Below, piece after piece: positions 10,461 through 22,214 of a stretch of DNA of 64,000 nucleotides. The stretch covers positions 5,322,001-5,386,000 of the forward strand of contig NC_057319.1 in NCBI RefSeq assembly GCF_000687475.1, in the 5' to 3' direction. The notes beneath the pieces are model-generated. The model worked only from the letters and a program-made list of their open reading frames with translations. It had not been told where the DNA came from and did not search any database. Within the stretch, counting starts at the first letter, position 1. Each line of letters starts with the position of its first letter. The translations under genes were made by a program, and so were the position numbers. The stretch comes from Ustilaginoidea virens (lineage: Eukaryota > Ascomycota > Sordariomycetes > Hypocreales > Clavicipitaceae).

Positions 10461-13400
10461 TCCATCCAACCACTCCCAACCTCCCTTGCCAAACGCCGTC
10501 CCTCCAACCCCAACCACAGCCCACGACATCCCATCCACCTCCGCAGGCAGCACCACCACAGCACCACCCCGGCAACACCCATCCCCAGGGCGGCACACGC
10601 CCGCAACCCCCAACCAAAGCCGTGCCCCCAAGTCATCCCGGCAAGGCAGGGCGCCCCATTTGCGCCGGTAGGCGTAAACCACCCCGGCACCTGCCTGGCT
10701 TTCTTCAAAGCAGCCCCCCCCCTTCAAGCCGTGGGCAAGGGCGGTCGCTTCGCGTAAAGGCCAGTAGCGCAGGCTGCTTCTCCGGCCAAAAGACTGCCTT
10801 TTTGCGCGCGCGCGCCCGGCGCCCCCCGCTGCGCATCTAGCACGCAATAGCCTGGCCTGCCCGCATCGACTGAAACCGACTGACTCCCTTGCGCCAAGAG
10901 GGGGGGGGGGAAACAAAACGGAGAGACAGAGCCCTGGTTCACGCCCATCGGACGCTGTCCAGACCGCGAAATGGGGCGAGGCCACGACGAGGTTGGGAAA
11001 CGCCCTTTCTTTTTTTTTTCTTTTCTTGATATGCGCCTCAAGCGTCGTGCGGCTGTGAGGAAGAGCCGACCGACGGCGTGCTTGTCGCTGGTAATGCATC
11101 CCATCATACCCCCCAGGGAGGAACGATTCGGCTGCGGAGGCGCCCTAGGAAGTGGATAGATAGGTCATGGCATGCAGGGGGACGATCCTTCCGTCAAATT
11201 AGCATCGTCTCGCTGACCGATGGTTGACCCGTGGATGAAACGCAAAACGCGGAGCCTATGAGCAGTGGCGGAAAGGGGAACAGGAGCTGAGCTGAGCCCA
11301 TCTCGGCGTCGTGCATTGGGCTCGTTCGTCCCGATCACCCCGCTGCCTGCGTCAACACCGTCTGCCCTCGCCTTCCAGGGACCGTTTCGATCTCGCAGTC
11401 GGGGAATTAGACATGGTGCCTGTCAGTCCGCGCAATGAAGGGGGTTTCCTGCATTGTTGGCGCTTGTTCTCGCATGGCCCGGGATCTTGGACATGTGTAG
11501 TGATGCCAATCTTGGCGGAGCCAGCCGTAGCCTGATGCCATGCCCATCCCCCCCTTCTCCCCCCTCCCCCCCCCAGCAAGAGCAGGTCGAACTCAACCAC
11601 GTCTCCCCGGATAACTTGCCGGCGTCCTGCCGTGGCAGTTGCTGTCGTGACACCTCAAAGGCCGGGTGGAGAGCAAGAGACTAATGAAGCTGTATCCTAA
11701 CCCAGATGCGGCTTGACTTCGTCTTGCCCATCTGGCCCCCTCCGCATCCCCAAGCTTCAAGAAGCCAGGATCCACTGAAACTGTCAAACGAGGGTTTTTG
11801 GGCGGACAGGCTGGCCTCGCCAAGAATGGTGCGATGGAAATTACTCATCGTGGCCGCGCCGACACGGCTGCGCTTAACCTATTTTTGCACCGACTCCAAA
11901 AAAAAAAAAGCAAGGCATCCAGCAACAAGCCTTTCAGCCAAGGCGGCCGTACGAACGGATTCATACTCCTACGTACATGGCTGGGCTCATCACGTAATAC
12001 TTGCAGCGCAAGAAGGCGGGCGTGGGTGTTTCGGAAGGTTGAAAAAGGGTAAGGGACTTGCTGGGCCGGTCGGTCGGTGGCTGGGCCTAGTTCAGCCCAG
12101 TTCACTTGGCGATAGCCTGCGAGCCATTGCGACTGCGGACTGATGAGAGGGAGGGTCGGCTCTCGTTAGTCCGTCGTAGTAAAACCCGGCCGGATAAGGT
12201 AGCCTGGGCTAGCCTGGGCTAGCCTGCCGGCCCCCCGGCACCAGCCCATTGTATTGCTCGCGCACCCAGAGGCCAAGACGTCAAAGCCTGATCGGCGTTT
12301 TGGCATGGCAGCCAGGGTAATGAATGGGCTTGCTAGCCCGAAAAGGGTTTGACGGCCGCCCCTCGTGACCAGGTTTCCGCGACTTTGTGCCACCAGCATC
12401 GCGCACGTATTATGCCCGGCTCTCCAGTCGTAGTCGTCGGGAGTCCAAGGCTCGAGACCGAGCCATCAGCCGCAGCAAAAGACTTCCCCCCCCCGGGCCA
12501 GTCGAATCAGCCCACATGTATAGAACAGGCGGCCCTGTATATATTGGCGAGCGGTGGGAGAGAGATGCTCCGCCCGTTGAGCCAGGCATGGGCAAGCATG
12601 GCGGGCATGGCGGGCATGGCGGGCATTGGCTCGAGTCCAAGCTGCAAGGAGGCGCATGTCAAGTATCGGGCTGCGCTTGGGGAGAAATGCATTGCGCGGA
12701 CACGCGTTTCGTCGAAATGGGATCCCGTTCGCCATGCAGGGCCATTATCGAGCTGCTTCTCGAGTGACACTGCGCAGGTACTGCATCCAGTGGCGCGGGA
12801 TGCCATCATGAGCAATGCGGCCAAAGCCTCGTCGAAGCCGTCTTTGTTGTCTTTTGTCTCGGTTCAACGCCATGCCATGCCATGCCAGGCCACGATTGGC
12901 TGTTTTGGTATTTCATGTCCTGGCGGGTTCTGCTGGCAGCCCGGACGGTACGGGGTACGGTGTGTATGGGCATCTCGTCGCGGTGATTTGACCCTCGGGT
13001 TTCGACAATCGGCGAGTCAGTCACGGCATGCAAAAATAGAAGTAAAAAAAAAAGAAAAAAAAGAAAATAGGCGGGTGGGGAGAGGCGGAGAGATTGGGGA
13101 ATAAGAAGAGAGGAAAACCACGAGACCGACCGACCGACCGGCTGGCTCCTGAATGCTCTCGCCACCTCCCCAAGGTTTAATAAGTGCCAACTCATCGCGC
13201 CTGGTCCCTCTGCGAAGTTCCGCCGCTGCTTCCCATTGCAGAATGTTCCTTGAGTTTTCCATTACTCAGACGGCGGCGCCTCTCCTCAAAAACGGTGGTG
13301 GAGCACCACAGGCGCTGGGAAAAGCGAACACGAAGCTCTCCACCCCACCCAAGGTCGTCCCGAGATGTTGCATCATACTCTGGTATTGGTTGTATTGCAA

Positions 13401-13606
13401 GCCAAGAGAAATGGCCCGTCGGGCGTTGGAAGCAGCCTTCATCCGCAGCCGGGGCGCGCAGAGTGATTTTCATCGCAACCCCGTCTTGCGCAAGACCCCC
13501 AAATCTGCTGGGTCCGAAGCATCGCCGAGAAGCCCGAACCAGCTCAAGGCAAGGAAAGGAATGCCCAGCACTCCACGGCCGCGGAGTCGCGGATCGAGAT
13601 TGACAG

Positions 13607-13611
<5 letters not shown>

Positions 13612-13664
<53 letters not shown>

Positions 13665-13666
13665 GG
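13612..13666. repeat. Poly-A (45) followed by poly-G (10)
   Basis: Forty-five consecutive A and then ten G on the plus strand. Length in such runs is unreliable in assemblies, so the exact count should not be trusted. No retroelement sequence was seen next to it. Confidence 0.85.
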
Positions 13667-15164
13667 AAGGGCCCAAGGCCAGCATTGCCGTTGACGACGG
13701 GTGGTAGTATTTAGCTTGCCACGGCACGCCGGCTAATCAACGCTGAGCCTGCTTTTGCCGGAGGCAAGGGGCTCCATTTCGGGTACGTCGTCGAAATGTG
13801 CCGCATGCAACGGTTGCTGCTCCAGTATATGTTTCGCATGCGGGCAGTCAGGCCACAGTTAGGCGGCGGCAAGTCGGTCGCCCATTGACTTCTTGCCCGG
13901 GTGCGCGTGTACGGAGTAGGAGTACATACGTGTGCGGCTAATCATCAATGTGCGCACCCATCGCCGACGGGGGCCATGGCAGAGCCCATGTGATGTGGAC
14001 GGAGTAGCAGCACAGACGTATAACGGGCTTGTATTGCTGGGTACAGTACAGTAGCACCAGCATGGCATACGAGACGTGTGCGTTTGCCGACGTGACGGGC
14101 TTGGCGATTCGCTCATTGTGAGGTGTGTCCGCGGATGCCATGTCTTGTCAGCAAGCACGACGTCTGGCGAGCCTGGCATGGCCAATCCAGTCCAGTCATC
14201 CAGTCCAGTCCAGTCCATTCGAGGGCCTCGGTACTCCTCCGTATGCAAGCGCGGAATCCGTGGCTCGACGGCTGTTCTGCTCCCGGGCGTCTCGCTCGTC
14301 TCCCAGGCGCGCTGGTGACACGACTCTCTCGGTCTTTCCAGAAGTCGTTTGGTCGTCTCACTGCCCCAAAGACGGGTCCCGTCGTGCAAACCATCGCGCA
14401 ACCCCGCAAGTCCTGAGTTCCTTGGCCTCGAGTCCTGACCCTGATCTCCTCAGCTGCCCGCCGTGCCTGCCAATCAATCAATCAATCTGCTACGGCTCAG
14501 CCTCCAGGTCCCCGCTCCACGCCCGATGTCTTCCAAGCCCAGCTTTGCCAAGTAAGAAGGGCGATGATGTGCATTACTAGCATTGGCTACAACCATCCCA
14601 CGGAGCAGGCGGAGCAGCGGGTCAGGAACGATGATGCCACCCCGTGGCTTGACAGAGCCTCGGCAGAGAAACGCTCGACCAGAAAGAAGCCAGGGCCACG
14701 CTCGACGCGCCGCAAAGCGACTGCCGCCCACCACCAACTAACCAGGTCGGGACGACGACACGACGACGACAAAGCAGCGGAGAAACAGGACGTCTAGCCT
14801 CGGAGGGCTGGCGATCGACGCGGGTCGACAAAGGAGAAAGAAAGACATGGGGCTGGCCTTGCTGCAGCACCACGTTTTGAACCTGAGCCCAGACCATCGT
14901 CGCTGTTTTTCGTGAGTCAAAAAGCCTGCGGCAACGGCAGACGACACGACCGGGGACGAGAGGAGAGGCTCGAGGCGACAGCTTCGACGTGGAGGAAGCG
15001 GGCGGGTTCGCAGCCTGTCACGCACAAATGGCGCCGGCGTGGCCGGCGCAGGTCTCGTCTCGCTCTTTGTGGCGCCAAGGCTTCACAGGCCTGCGGGCGA
15101 ATCATGGCTTGCAGAGGAGAATCCGAATCCTTCTGGAATCAGCTCAGAGACTGGGCCCCCGCCT

Positions 15165-15245
15165 TTGCTGGCCGCCGTTGCTGGCCGCCGTTGCTGGCCG
15201 CCGGGGCTGGCCGCCGGGGCTGGCCGCCGGGTTGGCTTGCTGGGC
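15165..15245. repeat. GCTGGCCGCCG minisatellite
   Basis: About six imperfect copies of an 11-12 bp GC-rich unit (GCTGGCCGCCG or GGCTGGCCGCC) in a row. The Leu/Ala/Pro-rich frames through this stretch are low-complexity translations without domain content. Confidence 0.7.
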
Positions 15246-16475
15246 TGGCAGCCAGCCCGGCCGCAAATGCGATTCTCGCTCCAGGCTCCTTGGCTCTCCC
15301 TCACTCCCCTCTCAGCCCAGGACCAAGGTGGCAGGGGGCCCTGTATCAGACGCTGGTGATTGGCGCTTCCTTGCTCGTGTGTGGTGGTCCGCGGCTCCAT
15401 CACCTTCTCTTCTTGGCCGATGGTTGCATTCCCACGCATGCCGTCCGCCCCTCACCTCACAATAACCCTCCCCCCCCCCCCCCAGGTCGCTGCTGCTGAG
15501 GTCTGAGGTCTGACTAGAAGCCCTATTTGCCTCTCCCAGTTTCTTCGACGCCCAGCTTTCAGCCCGCCCGCTTGAGGTTGCATTCCCTTCCTCCTGCAAC
15601 AGCTAGGTCCTTTCCATGACGCCCACTCCCCACCCCCCCCCCCCCTCGCCTTTCTTCTGTCTCTCTTGTTTAGGTTCCGCGGCGTAACAACGACTTCGTA
15701 CTCCGTGTCTTTGGTCCCCCGTTCGCGAGTCGTGACTGGGGACTGTCGAATGTACCTAGCGAGTCCACTGGCCCCGTTTCCTTATCGTGTACGGACTAGC
15801 GGAGCCGACAAGCCAGCAAGGCCTCCCCCGGACGACGCCTCTTAGGCCAAACCTCTTGGGCTTTCCCTTCCGGGAAAATTTGGCGAGGGAACTTTTGTTC
15901 CCTAGCACCTCTTAGGCGCGTGGCTTTAACTTCAACGGCAGGACGACCCTTACCACTAGTAGTCGTCGCGGGCAAAAGACACAAACAAGAAACACCGATT
16001 TTGACCCCCAGCCCAGCCCAGCCCGCCCTATCAAAACGATAGCCCACATCAGCAGCCGATCCTGAGTCTGGGGAACGGTATCCCTAGCTGAGGCGTTTTC
16101 CTTTCGCTGCGCTTTTGCTGTCTGTCGTCTTGTCTGGTCGTACTTCGTTCGTACTTCGTGGCTGCCGCACCGCACCGCACCGACTTGACTGGCTGAACAA
16201 CACCCACCCCCCCCCCCCCCCCCCCCCTCTCAAGTTCTCTTTCCCTCATACTGGGCCATTATGGGCGCCTGTGGCCCGCCAACCTTTGTCAACCGGTTCA
16301 TGACAGTTTTTACCCGTGGCCCAGCAGTTTCCCCTCTCAGCGAGTGATGAATTCTTGTGTTGGTGACTCAACAATCAAAGGTGGTTCTCGGCTTCGCTCG
16401 AGTCCCTGTCATTGACAGACCTTCAGCCAACAGATAGGGCCTTGAAAGCTCCTTCTGTTGGGCTGTCTGTCCAAA

Positions 16476-19400
16476 ATGTTCAACCTTCCGCCGGACAAAC
16501 AGAGGAACCCAGGCTTCCACGCAGACAGCTATGGCTTCAATGGCCAGCCTTGGTCGAGGTTCGATTTCGGCCAAGCGACCATGTCGTCGTCTTCGGGCTT
16601 CTCCGCTGAACAAGCTCACGATGAAAGACAGGACTTTGGCGGCATGGGAGGGATGGAGTGGGCGCCGACGCCGTCTAGTGTGCAACCTGACTATTATCAG
16701 GGCCATCAGCAACACCCAGGGGATACCGACATGGAGTTGGAGGCTCTGAGTTCCCCTCATAGCGGCGGAGGAGTTGGTCGCTTGGTTGCTCACTTCGAGA
16801 ATAAGGGCTTCAATCCGTTTGAAAACAGGTCGCTCGCATCCGCTCCACCCCTTCCGCCTAGGCCTTTAAATGCAACCGTCAGTATGAACAACCACACGGA
16901 TGGCAATGACCAGCGTCATCATCATCATCATCAGCAGCAGCAGCAGCAGCATGCAGCCCAGAGCCCGTCGATAAGCATGAACAGCTTCCAGGCCAGCCTC
17001 AGTTTTGACCCATTATCGTCGTACTGCGGAAACGGAGTGAGTGGCGGAGGAGGAGGTAGCAGCCCGTCTTTCGACTCCAACAGAATCGCAAGCCCCGTTA
17101 CCGCGTCCGGCGAGAGCTGGGGAGGCCCGTTTCCCTCGTCACACAGAGTAACAAGCCCGGCAGCCATGAGCCCGACTTGCATGGCGTTTGGTAGTTACCA
17201 CGATGGCCGAGTTGCCAGCCCTGGAGCTGGTCCGTCTCCAGCGCCGTTTGGGAGTTTGGATGGCTTCATGCCTGGTAACCGAATGCGGAGCCCCGTGGCC
17301 CACCAGCCTGACATGGCCTCTTCCCCGTTGGTGCCGTCGCCCGTCACTCCCAACTCGGCCGCTCATCAGAATACGCCCGCCATAGGCGGCACTCCAGGCT
17401 TCGAGATCTGGCGGCCTCCCGGATCCGCCGATACAAAATCATTGAACCGAAACCTGTCCAATGCGTTGGGAAGTTCTGCCAACCCTTCCATTGCGGGTTT
17501 CAGGAGCAGCAGCAGCCGCCGCGGCACCAGCAGCAACGGTGCCATCCCAAACCACGCGACCACCTCTCCAGCTGCCAGCAACAACAACCACGTCTCCGCC
17601 ACCAATAGCGCTGGTTTCTTGAAACCACCCGTGCCAACCACGCCGAAACCTCACATCAGCGTCGGCAACCAATTCATCCTCGAGCTGAACCCAATCACAA
17701 AGGCCAAAAGCAGGGCCTCGACGAAACCACCACGACCACGAGTACCTCCACCAATACCGCTCCCCTTTGTGCCCGAGATCAAGCAAGAGCCCGAGACGCC
17801 CCGGCCGCTGGAGATGACGCCTTCTTGCCCGGCAGAGGTGAACGGCCTTTCGTGTCCATTTCCGGTAGGTAGCAACTCGTCAATGAAGACGGCCAGCTCT
17901 CGGGGTTTCTAGCATCCTTGGAGCGCGAGCTAACTGGTGTACGCAGGATCAAAAGCCTGCTTCCGCTTCTCTCCGAGGCCAAATTGGAACTCGACCGTCC
18001 CGAGAGCAGGTTCCTGCGGAGGCCTGGGAGCATTTTAAAGGCATAATTAGGGCACTGTACTTGGAAGAGAGGAAGCCGTTGAAAGAAGTCATGGCCATCA
18101 TGGCAGACAAGTACAGTTTTCAGGCAACGTAAGTGCGATGTGAAACTTGAAAAGAAGAAGAAGCAGAAGAAGTAGAAAGGAGACGCGCAAGCAGCACAAG
18201 CTCACTCGCTTCAAAAGGCCCAAGATGTACAAGACCCGGTTCTCGCAGTGGGGCTTCGTGAAGAACAACACGGAAGAAGAGGTGAAGCGACTGCTATCAA
18301 TGAAGTTCCAGCGCGACGCCGAGGGCAAGGTTTCGGAGTTCGTCCGCAATGGCCGAGTTGTGAACTTGGGGACGTACCTCAAACGAAAGGGCGTAACCGA
18401 GTACGACTTGGTTGATTTTGAGTTACCTGCTGATCTTCCGGCTCATGTGCGCTGCCGCACGCCAACGCCTCCTCCCGCTCCAGGATATCTGCGATCACCC
18501 GACTTGCTCCGTGCGCAGGAGCTCGTTGTCAGCAACATGCGCAAGGCCTTCCTACACTGCCGGCAATTCGAAGATGAAACCGAGGCACGCATAGGCTGGC
18601 CAGTCACCATGGTCTGGGGCGCCGGCTCCAGTGAGCTACTGCTTGAAGCCAACTTCTACTTTGAAGCTCAGGACGCAACCCAGGGAGGAAACCTCTTGAT
18701 ACACGCTTTCCAGCAGCTGGAGGTCGACCTGAAGAAGCTGACACCTTTAGGCATCAACGAACTGTTGCTGGGGATGGTGCACCGAGACCCAGGCATGATG
18801 ACGGCTCTTTGCAAGTATCTGGCTGCGTACTCGACCACAAACTTTGAACGATCGCACCCACTTCGGCAGATATTCACTTGCTTGTACGAGATTCAGCAAA
18901 AGCATGGATCGATGACCGTTTCCGAGTTGCTGTGGGGAAGCATGCCGGCCATTGCAGAGGAATTGGAAACGATATACCAACGACATCATCCCTACGTCGC
19001 CAGAACCTGGATAGATCTCGCGCTGTTCTATAACCACGTAAACGTAGAGCAATTCGACAAGCTGGTGTCGGAGCTGCGACTTCAGCAACATCAAGTGGAG
19101 CAGCGCTATGGATTGAGCAGTGCGGACGCTCTCGCTTTACGCTATGCGATTCTGCAATCGCTGTACGCAGCGAACCCTCGGTCGGAAGCCGTACGACAGG
19201 CTGCTCACGACACGTGGAATCACATGAGAAGGGCAAACGTGGTCTTTGGACTGCGTGACGCGAAAGCCAACGTGTACTGCTACCATTGCCCGGTCAAGGT
19301 TGATCCGTGGACTAAGCGATGTCGACGACGATATGACTCCGGGGTCGCCATTCTAGAGCAACACGTCGGAGTCAAGATTCAGCCCTACTTTGAAGAGGAC

Positions 19401-19490
19401 TTCCACCATGCCGTCCATGTTCCTGATGCTCAAGAGGCATGGTCGTCGGCCTTGGACCACATGGGCTCCGGAAAGTATGCCTTTATTTGA
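16476..19490 (+). CDS. Clr5-domain protein
   Basis: Three exons, 16476-17864, 17947-18128 and 18218-19490, give 947 residues. Both introns are GT-AG (82 and 89 bp); the first has a CTAAC branch site. Residues 1 to about 463 are low complexity, rich in Ser, Pro, Asn and Gln, with a His/Gln tract near residues 149-164 from CAT and CAG repeats. Exon 2 and the start of exon 3 together encode a Clr5 domain of about 50 residues: WEHFKGIIRALYLEERKPL, then KEVMAIMADKYSFQAT, then MYKTRFSQWGFVKN across the splice. This complete match supports the splice choices. The remaining 400 residues are helical and resemble the long C-terminal half found in many fungal Clr5 proteins. The function of the family is poorly known, and many members are presumed DNA-binding. 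ATG 16476 is the first ATG of the frame. Confidence 0.85.
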
Positions 19491-20954
19491 TCCGCATGAC
19501 CTGGCGTGGGGGAGTTTTCTTCTTCTTCTTCTTCTTCTTCTTGTTTCGTCTGTCATTGGAGCGTTTTGTTGGGCTGTGTTTGCATGCCGAATCTGCGCAT
19601 CAGATGCGGACGGGTGAACATTGAGGTAGACGAAGAAGCATTTTTTTTTTTGCAAAAACGCAGCGACAAGAACAGAACACAACGCGTGGCTGGACCCAGC
19701 AGGTCTAGATTATACCCGGGGGGGGGGGGGGATTTTTGAAGACGAGAGATACGACGCCAAGATACGACGCCAATGGGACATGATTCAAGCTGTTTTTTTG
19801 CGTTTGCTGGAGGAGTCTGGTGTCGTTTCGCTTCATGGCAATTTCAACCTCGGCGTTTCAGCAGCGTGCACACCCAAGACCATGAGGTGATGCGGAGCCA
19901 GGTATTCTTCTTCTTCTTCTTCTTCTTCTTCTTGCCCCTGTTTTCTGCCCTCCCTTGGTCCCCTTGGACGCGTCGCAAACTATCTGGTGATTTTTGGTGT
20001 TTTATTGTGCTCCGTCGTCATTTGGCCGGCGTTTGGGAAAGGAGAACCCTCCAAGGCGTATAGAGGGGATGGCTTTTGTGTACCATTAGCGGCGACTGCA
20101 GTCTTTGACTATTTTTTTTTTCTTTTCTTTTCATTTTGTGCAAAAATGTCAACAAGGAGCAGATGGGCGGGCCGTCCAAAAGACGTTGATGAAGGCGCTT
20201 TTCTTATTTCGTTTTTTTCTTTTTCTCGCATCACCGGCATGCCGTGGAAGGGAAGTAGCGGAGAGCAGGACTCTGTCTCGGCTCGTCGTCGGCACTGTCA
20301 GCTGTCGACACCTGCCTGGGTCACTGGCTGACAGAGCGGTTGGCTCCTTCCCACGTTCTTCTGCGTCTACATCAATCTATGTATTTCTACTAAACGTCTG
20401 GTGGTACATGCAGCGTGTGCTGCCTTGCAAGTAGGTACCTACCTACCTACCTACCTAGGTAGGTACCTAAGGTAACGAATAACACGTGCCTGCGACGAGC
20501 AACCATGTGCATGCCCCGAGAGCAGTGTGAATTCGCGTCGAAATTTGTGCCCCCACCCCCCCGTTGTCCTTGGGCGGCTGTGATTCGAAAAGGACGCCGG
20601 AGCAGATGCACCGCAAGAGCATGCAGTGACAACTGGCCATGATGGATGCAATGCATCATGCATTAGTACAGTAGAGGCACCCGGTGTGCTCGGTACTCGG
20701 TACTCTGAGACAAAGTTGGCATGTAGCTCCAGCGCCGCCACGTGGCTCCGCACTCGGCCCTGTTTCACAATCAACTTGTTTGGAAAGAGTTCCAGCGACC
20801 CCTCGTTACACTCGGCAACTAGTTCCGGCTAGGGGAGCCGACAAATCAGCTTTCAGCCTGCTGCTCGTCATTGATCATTGATGCATGTGGATTACATAAC
20901 TGCGCGAGGGCACAGTGCGGGGGAGTGCAGCCGTAACCCTTAACCTCAACAGGC

Positions 20955-21163
20955 CGCTCTACGGTACTGCAGCCAGAAACAAACGCACTCGACTACGGAG
21001 TAGACAGACTGCTTAGCCAGACAGATGTTGCCAACTTAATTAAAACTATATTATAAGTCTAGTGCCTTGTAGCAGCAGGATGTATAATCTAAGCAAGTAC
21101 CAACGGCCTCGCGGTACAACTCGCTCTACGGTACTGCAGCCAGAAACAAACACACTCGACTAC
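20955..21163. repeat. Direct repeat pair of 42 bp with AT-rich interior
   Basis: Copies at about 20955-20996 and 21122-21163 share GCTCTACGGTACTGCAGCCA and the following AGAAACAAAC, with one mismatch seen, at a spacing of 167 bp. Sequence between them from about 21027 to 21090 is AT-rich. It may be a local duplication or the relic of a solo LTR; no transposon ends could be defined. Confidence 0.55.
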
Positions 21164-21544
21164 CTAGACAGACCGCACTCCCCAAGACGCGACATACTGT
21201 ACATACTCCGTCCTGCATTGCACGGCAAACCACAACGCCCAACTACCATTACAATCACACTTCACTGCACTGCACTGCACGGCACGCACGGCATCACATC
21301 ACTACAATGTAACATCTACCATGGCGCTTTGCCGGGCAGGCATGCACTCGGCCCAGCGCGCCCGCTTTCGCATGCGCAAAACACAAACGCCGTCGCTTGC
21401 AATCACCTCCTGCTCGAAAACAAAAAAAGATGGGTATCTCTCAAGTCCACGTCCGTCGCGCAAGTCCCGCCCCGCCCACCTCTTCATCACCATGGATTCC
21501 GTGTCCACGTAGCGCGGTGGACACGGCGCCGAAAATATAACCAG

Positions 21545-21680
21545 AGAATAACGAAATGAAGAAATGAGGAAATGAAGAAATGAGGAAATGAAGAAATGAA
21601 GAAATGAAGAAATGAAGAAATTTAAAGAAAATAGAAGAAATGGAAGAAATAGAAAAAAAGAAATCAAGAGAAGAAAGACC
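21545..21680. repeat. Purine-rich GAAATGAA repeat
   Basis: Imperfect tandem copies of GAAATGAA or GAAATGAG grading into A/G-rich sequence. No coding content. Confidence 0.7.
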
Positions 21681-22214
21681 GAAAGAAAGAAAAAGCCCAG
21701 CTCTTGCGCCCACTGCACTCTGCCATCCCCTGCATGCCCAAAGGAGAGAGTGCAATGACCGGCATTGCCCCCATACTCGTCCTCTCACTATCCCCCATGT
21801 ATCGTCTGGTCTTATCCAACGTCCGATGCTGCCGTGCAAAGTAAAAGGCATAGTAAGAAGAAGTAAAAAAAAAAAAAAAAAAGGAAGAAAGGGGGGTGCC
21901 GGCAGCAACAGCTGCGCAAAGGCGCGCTCCCGCCCCCCCCCCCAATGCTGAAGTCGCCTTTAAAGCGACCGCGAGACCTAGGCTTGCGCCCAATGCATTT
22001 CCATCTTTGACGCGTGCAAAAGAAACTGACAGTACTTTTGCGGCAAGAAGAAAAGAAAGATCAAAAAAACATTAAACCTTGGAGCGAGGGAGAAAAGAAA
22101 AAAAAAAAAAAACCAGGATGAAACTGAAAAGGCGCCGATCCCGATGCAGCGCACTCAGGTCGTGCCCTCGGCCGCAGAGACGAAACGAGTAAACAGTCGC
22201 CCAGACTACTCCTT

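Larger units (their letters stand above)
8801..16475. other. Long gene-poor, repeat-rich spacer
   Basis: No gene family is recognisable on either strand across 7.7 kb. The many open frames are GC-driven and overlap one another. Contents include the minisatellite at 8950-9255, a 150-bp tandem repeat at 10010-10460, GGGCATGGC triplicate repeats at about 12594-12626, a 45-base A-run followed by 10 G at 13612-13666, GCTGGCCGCCG repeats at about 15170-15240 and a 21-base C-run at 16207-16227. Pyrimidine-rich sequence from about 16080 to 16470 is probably the promoter and leader of the Clr5-domain gene. Confidence 0.5.
19491..22214. other. Spacer between two convergent genes
   Basis: No gene recognised. 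Contains 3' flanks of the Clr5 gene and of the methyltransferase-like gene, CTT-repeats at about 19521-19543 and 19910-19931, an ACCTACCTACC/GGTAGGTACC palindromic cluster at 20433-20472, a 42-bp direct repeat (20955 and 21122) with AT-rich sequence between the copies, GAAATGAA repeats at about 21553-21665, and A-runs near 21866-21881 and 22098-22112. Confidence 0.5.
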
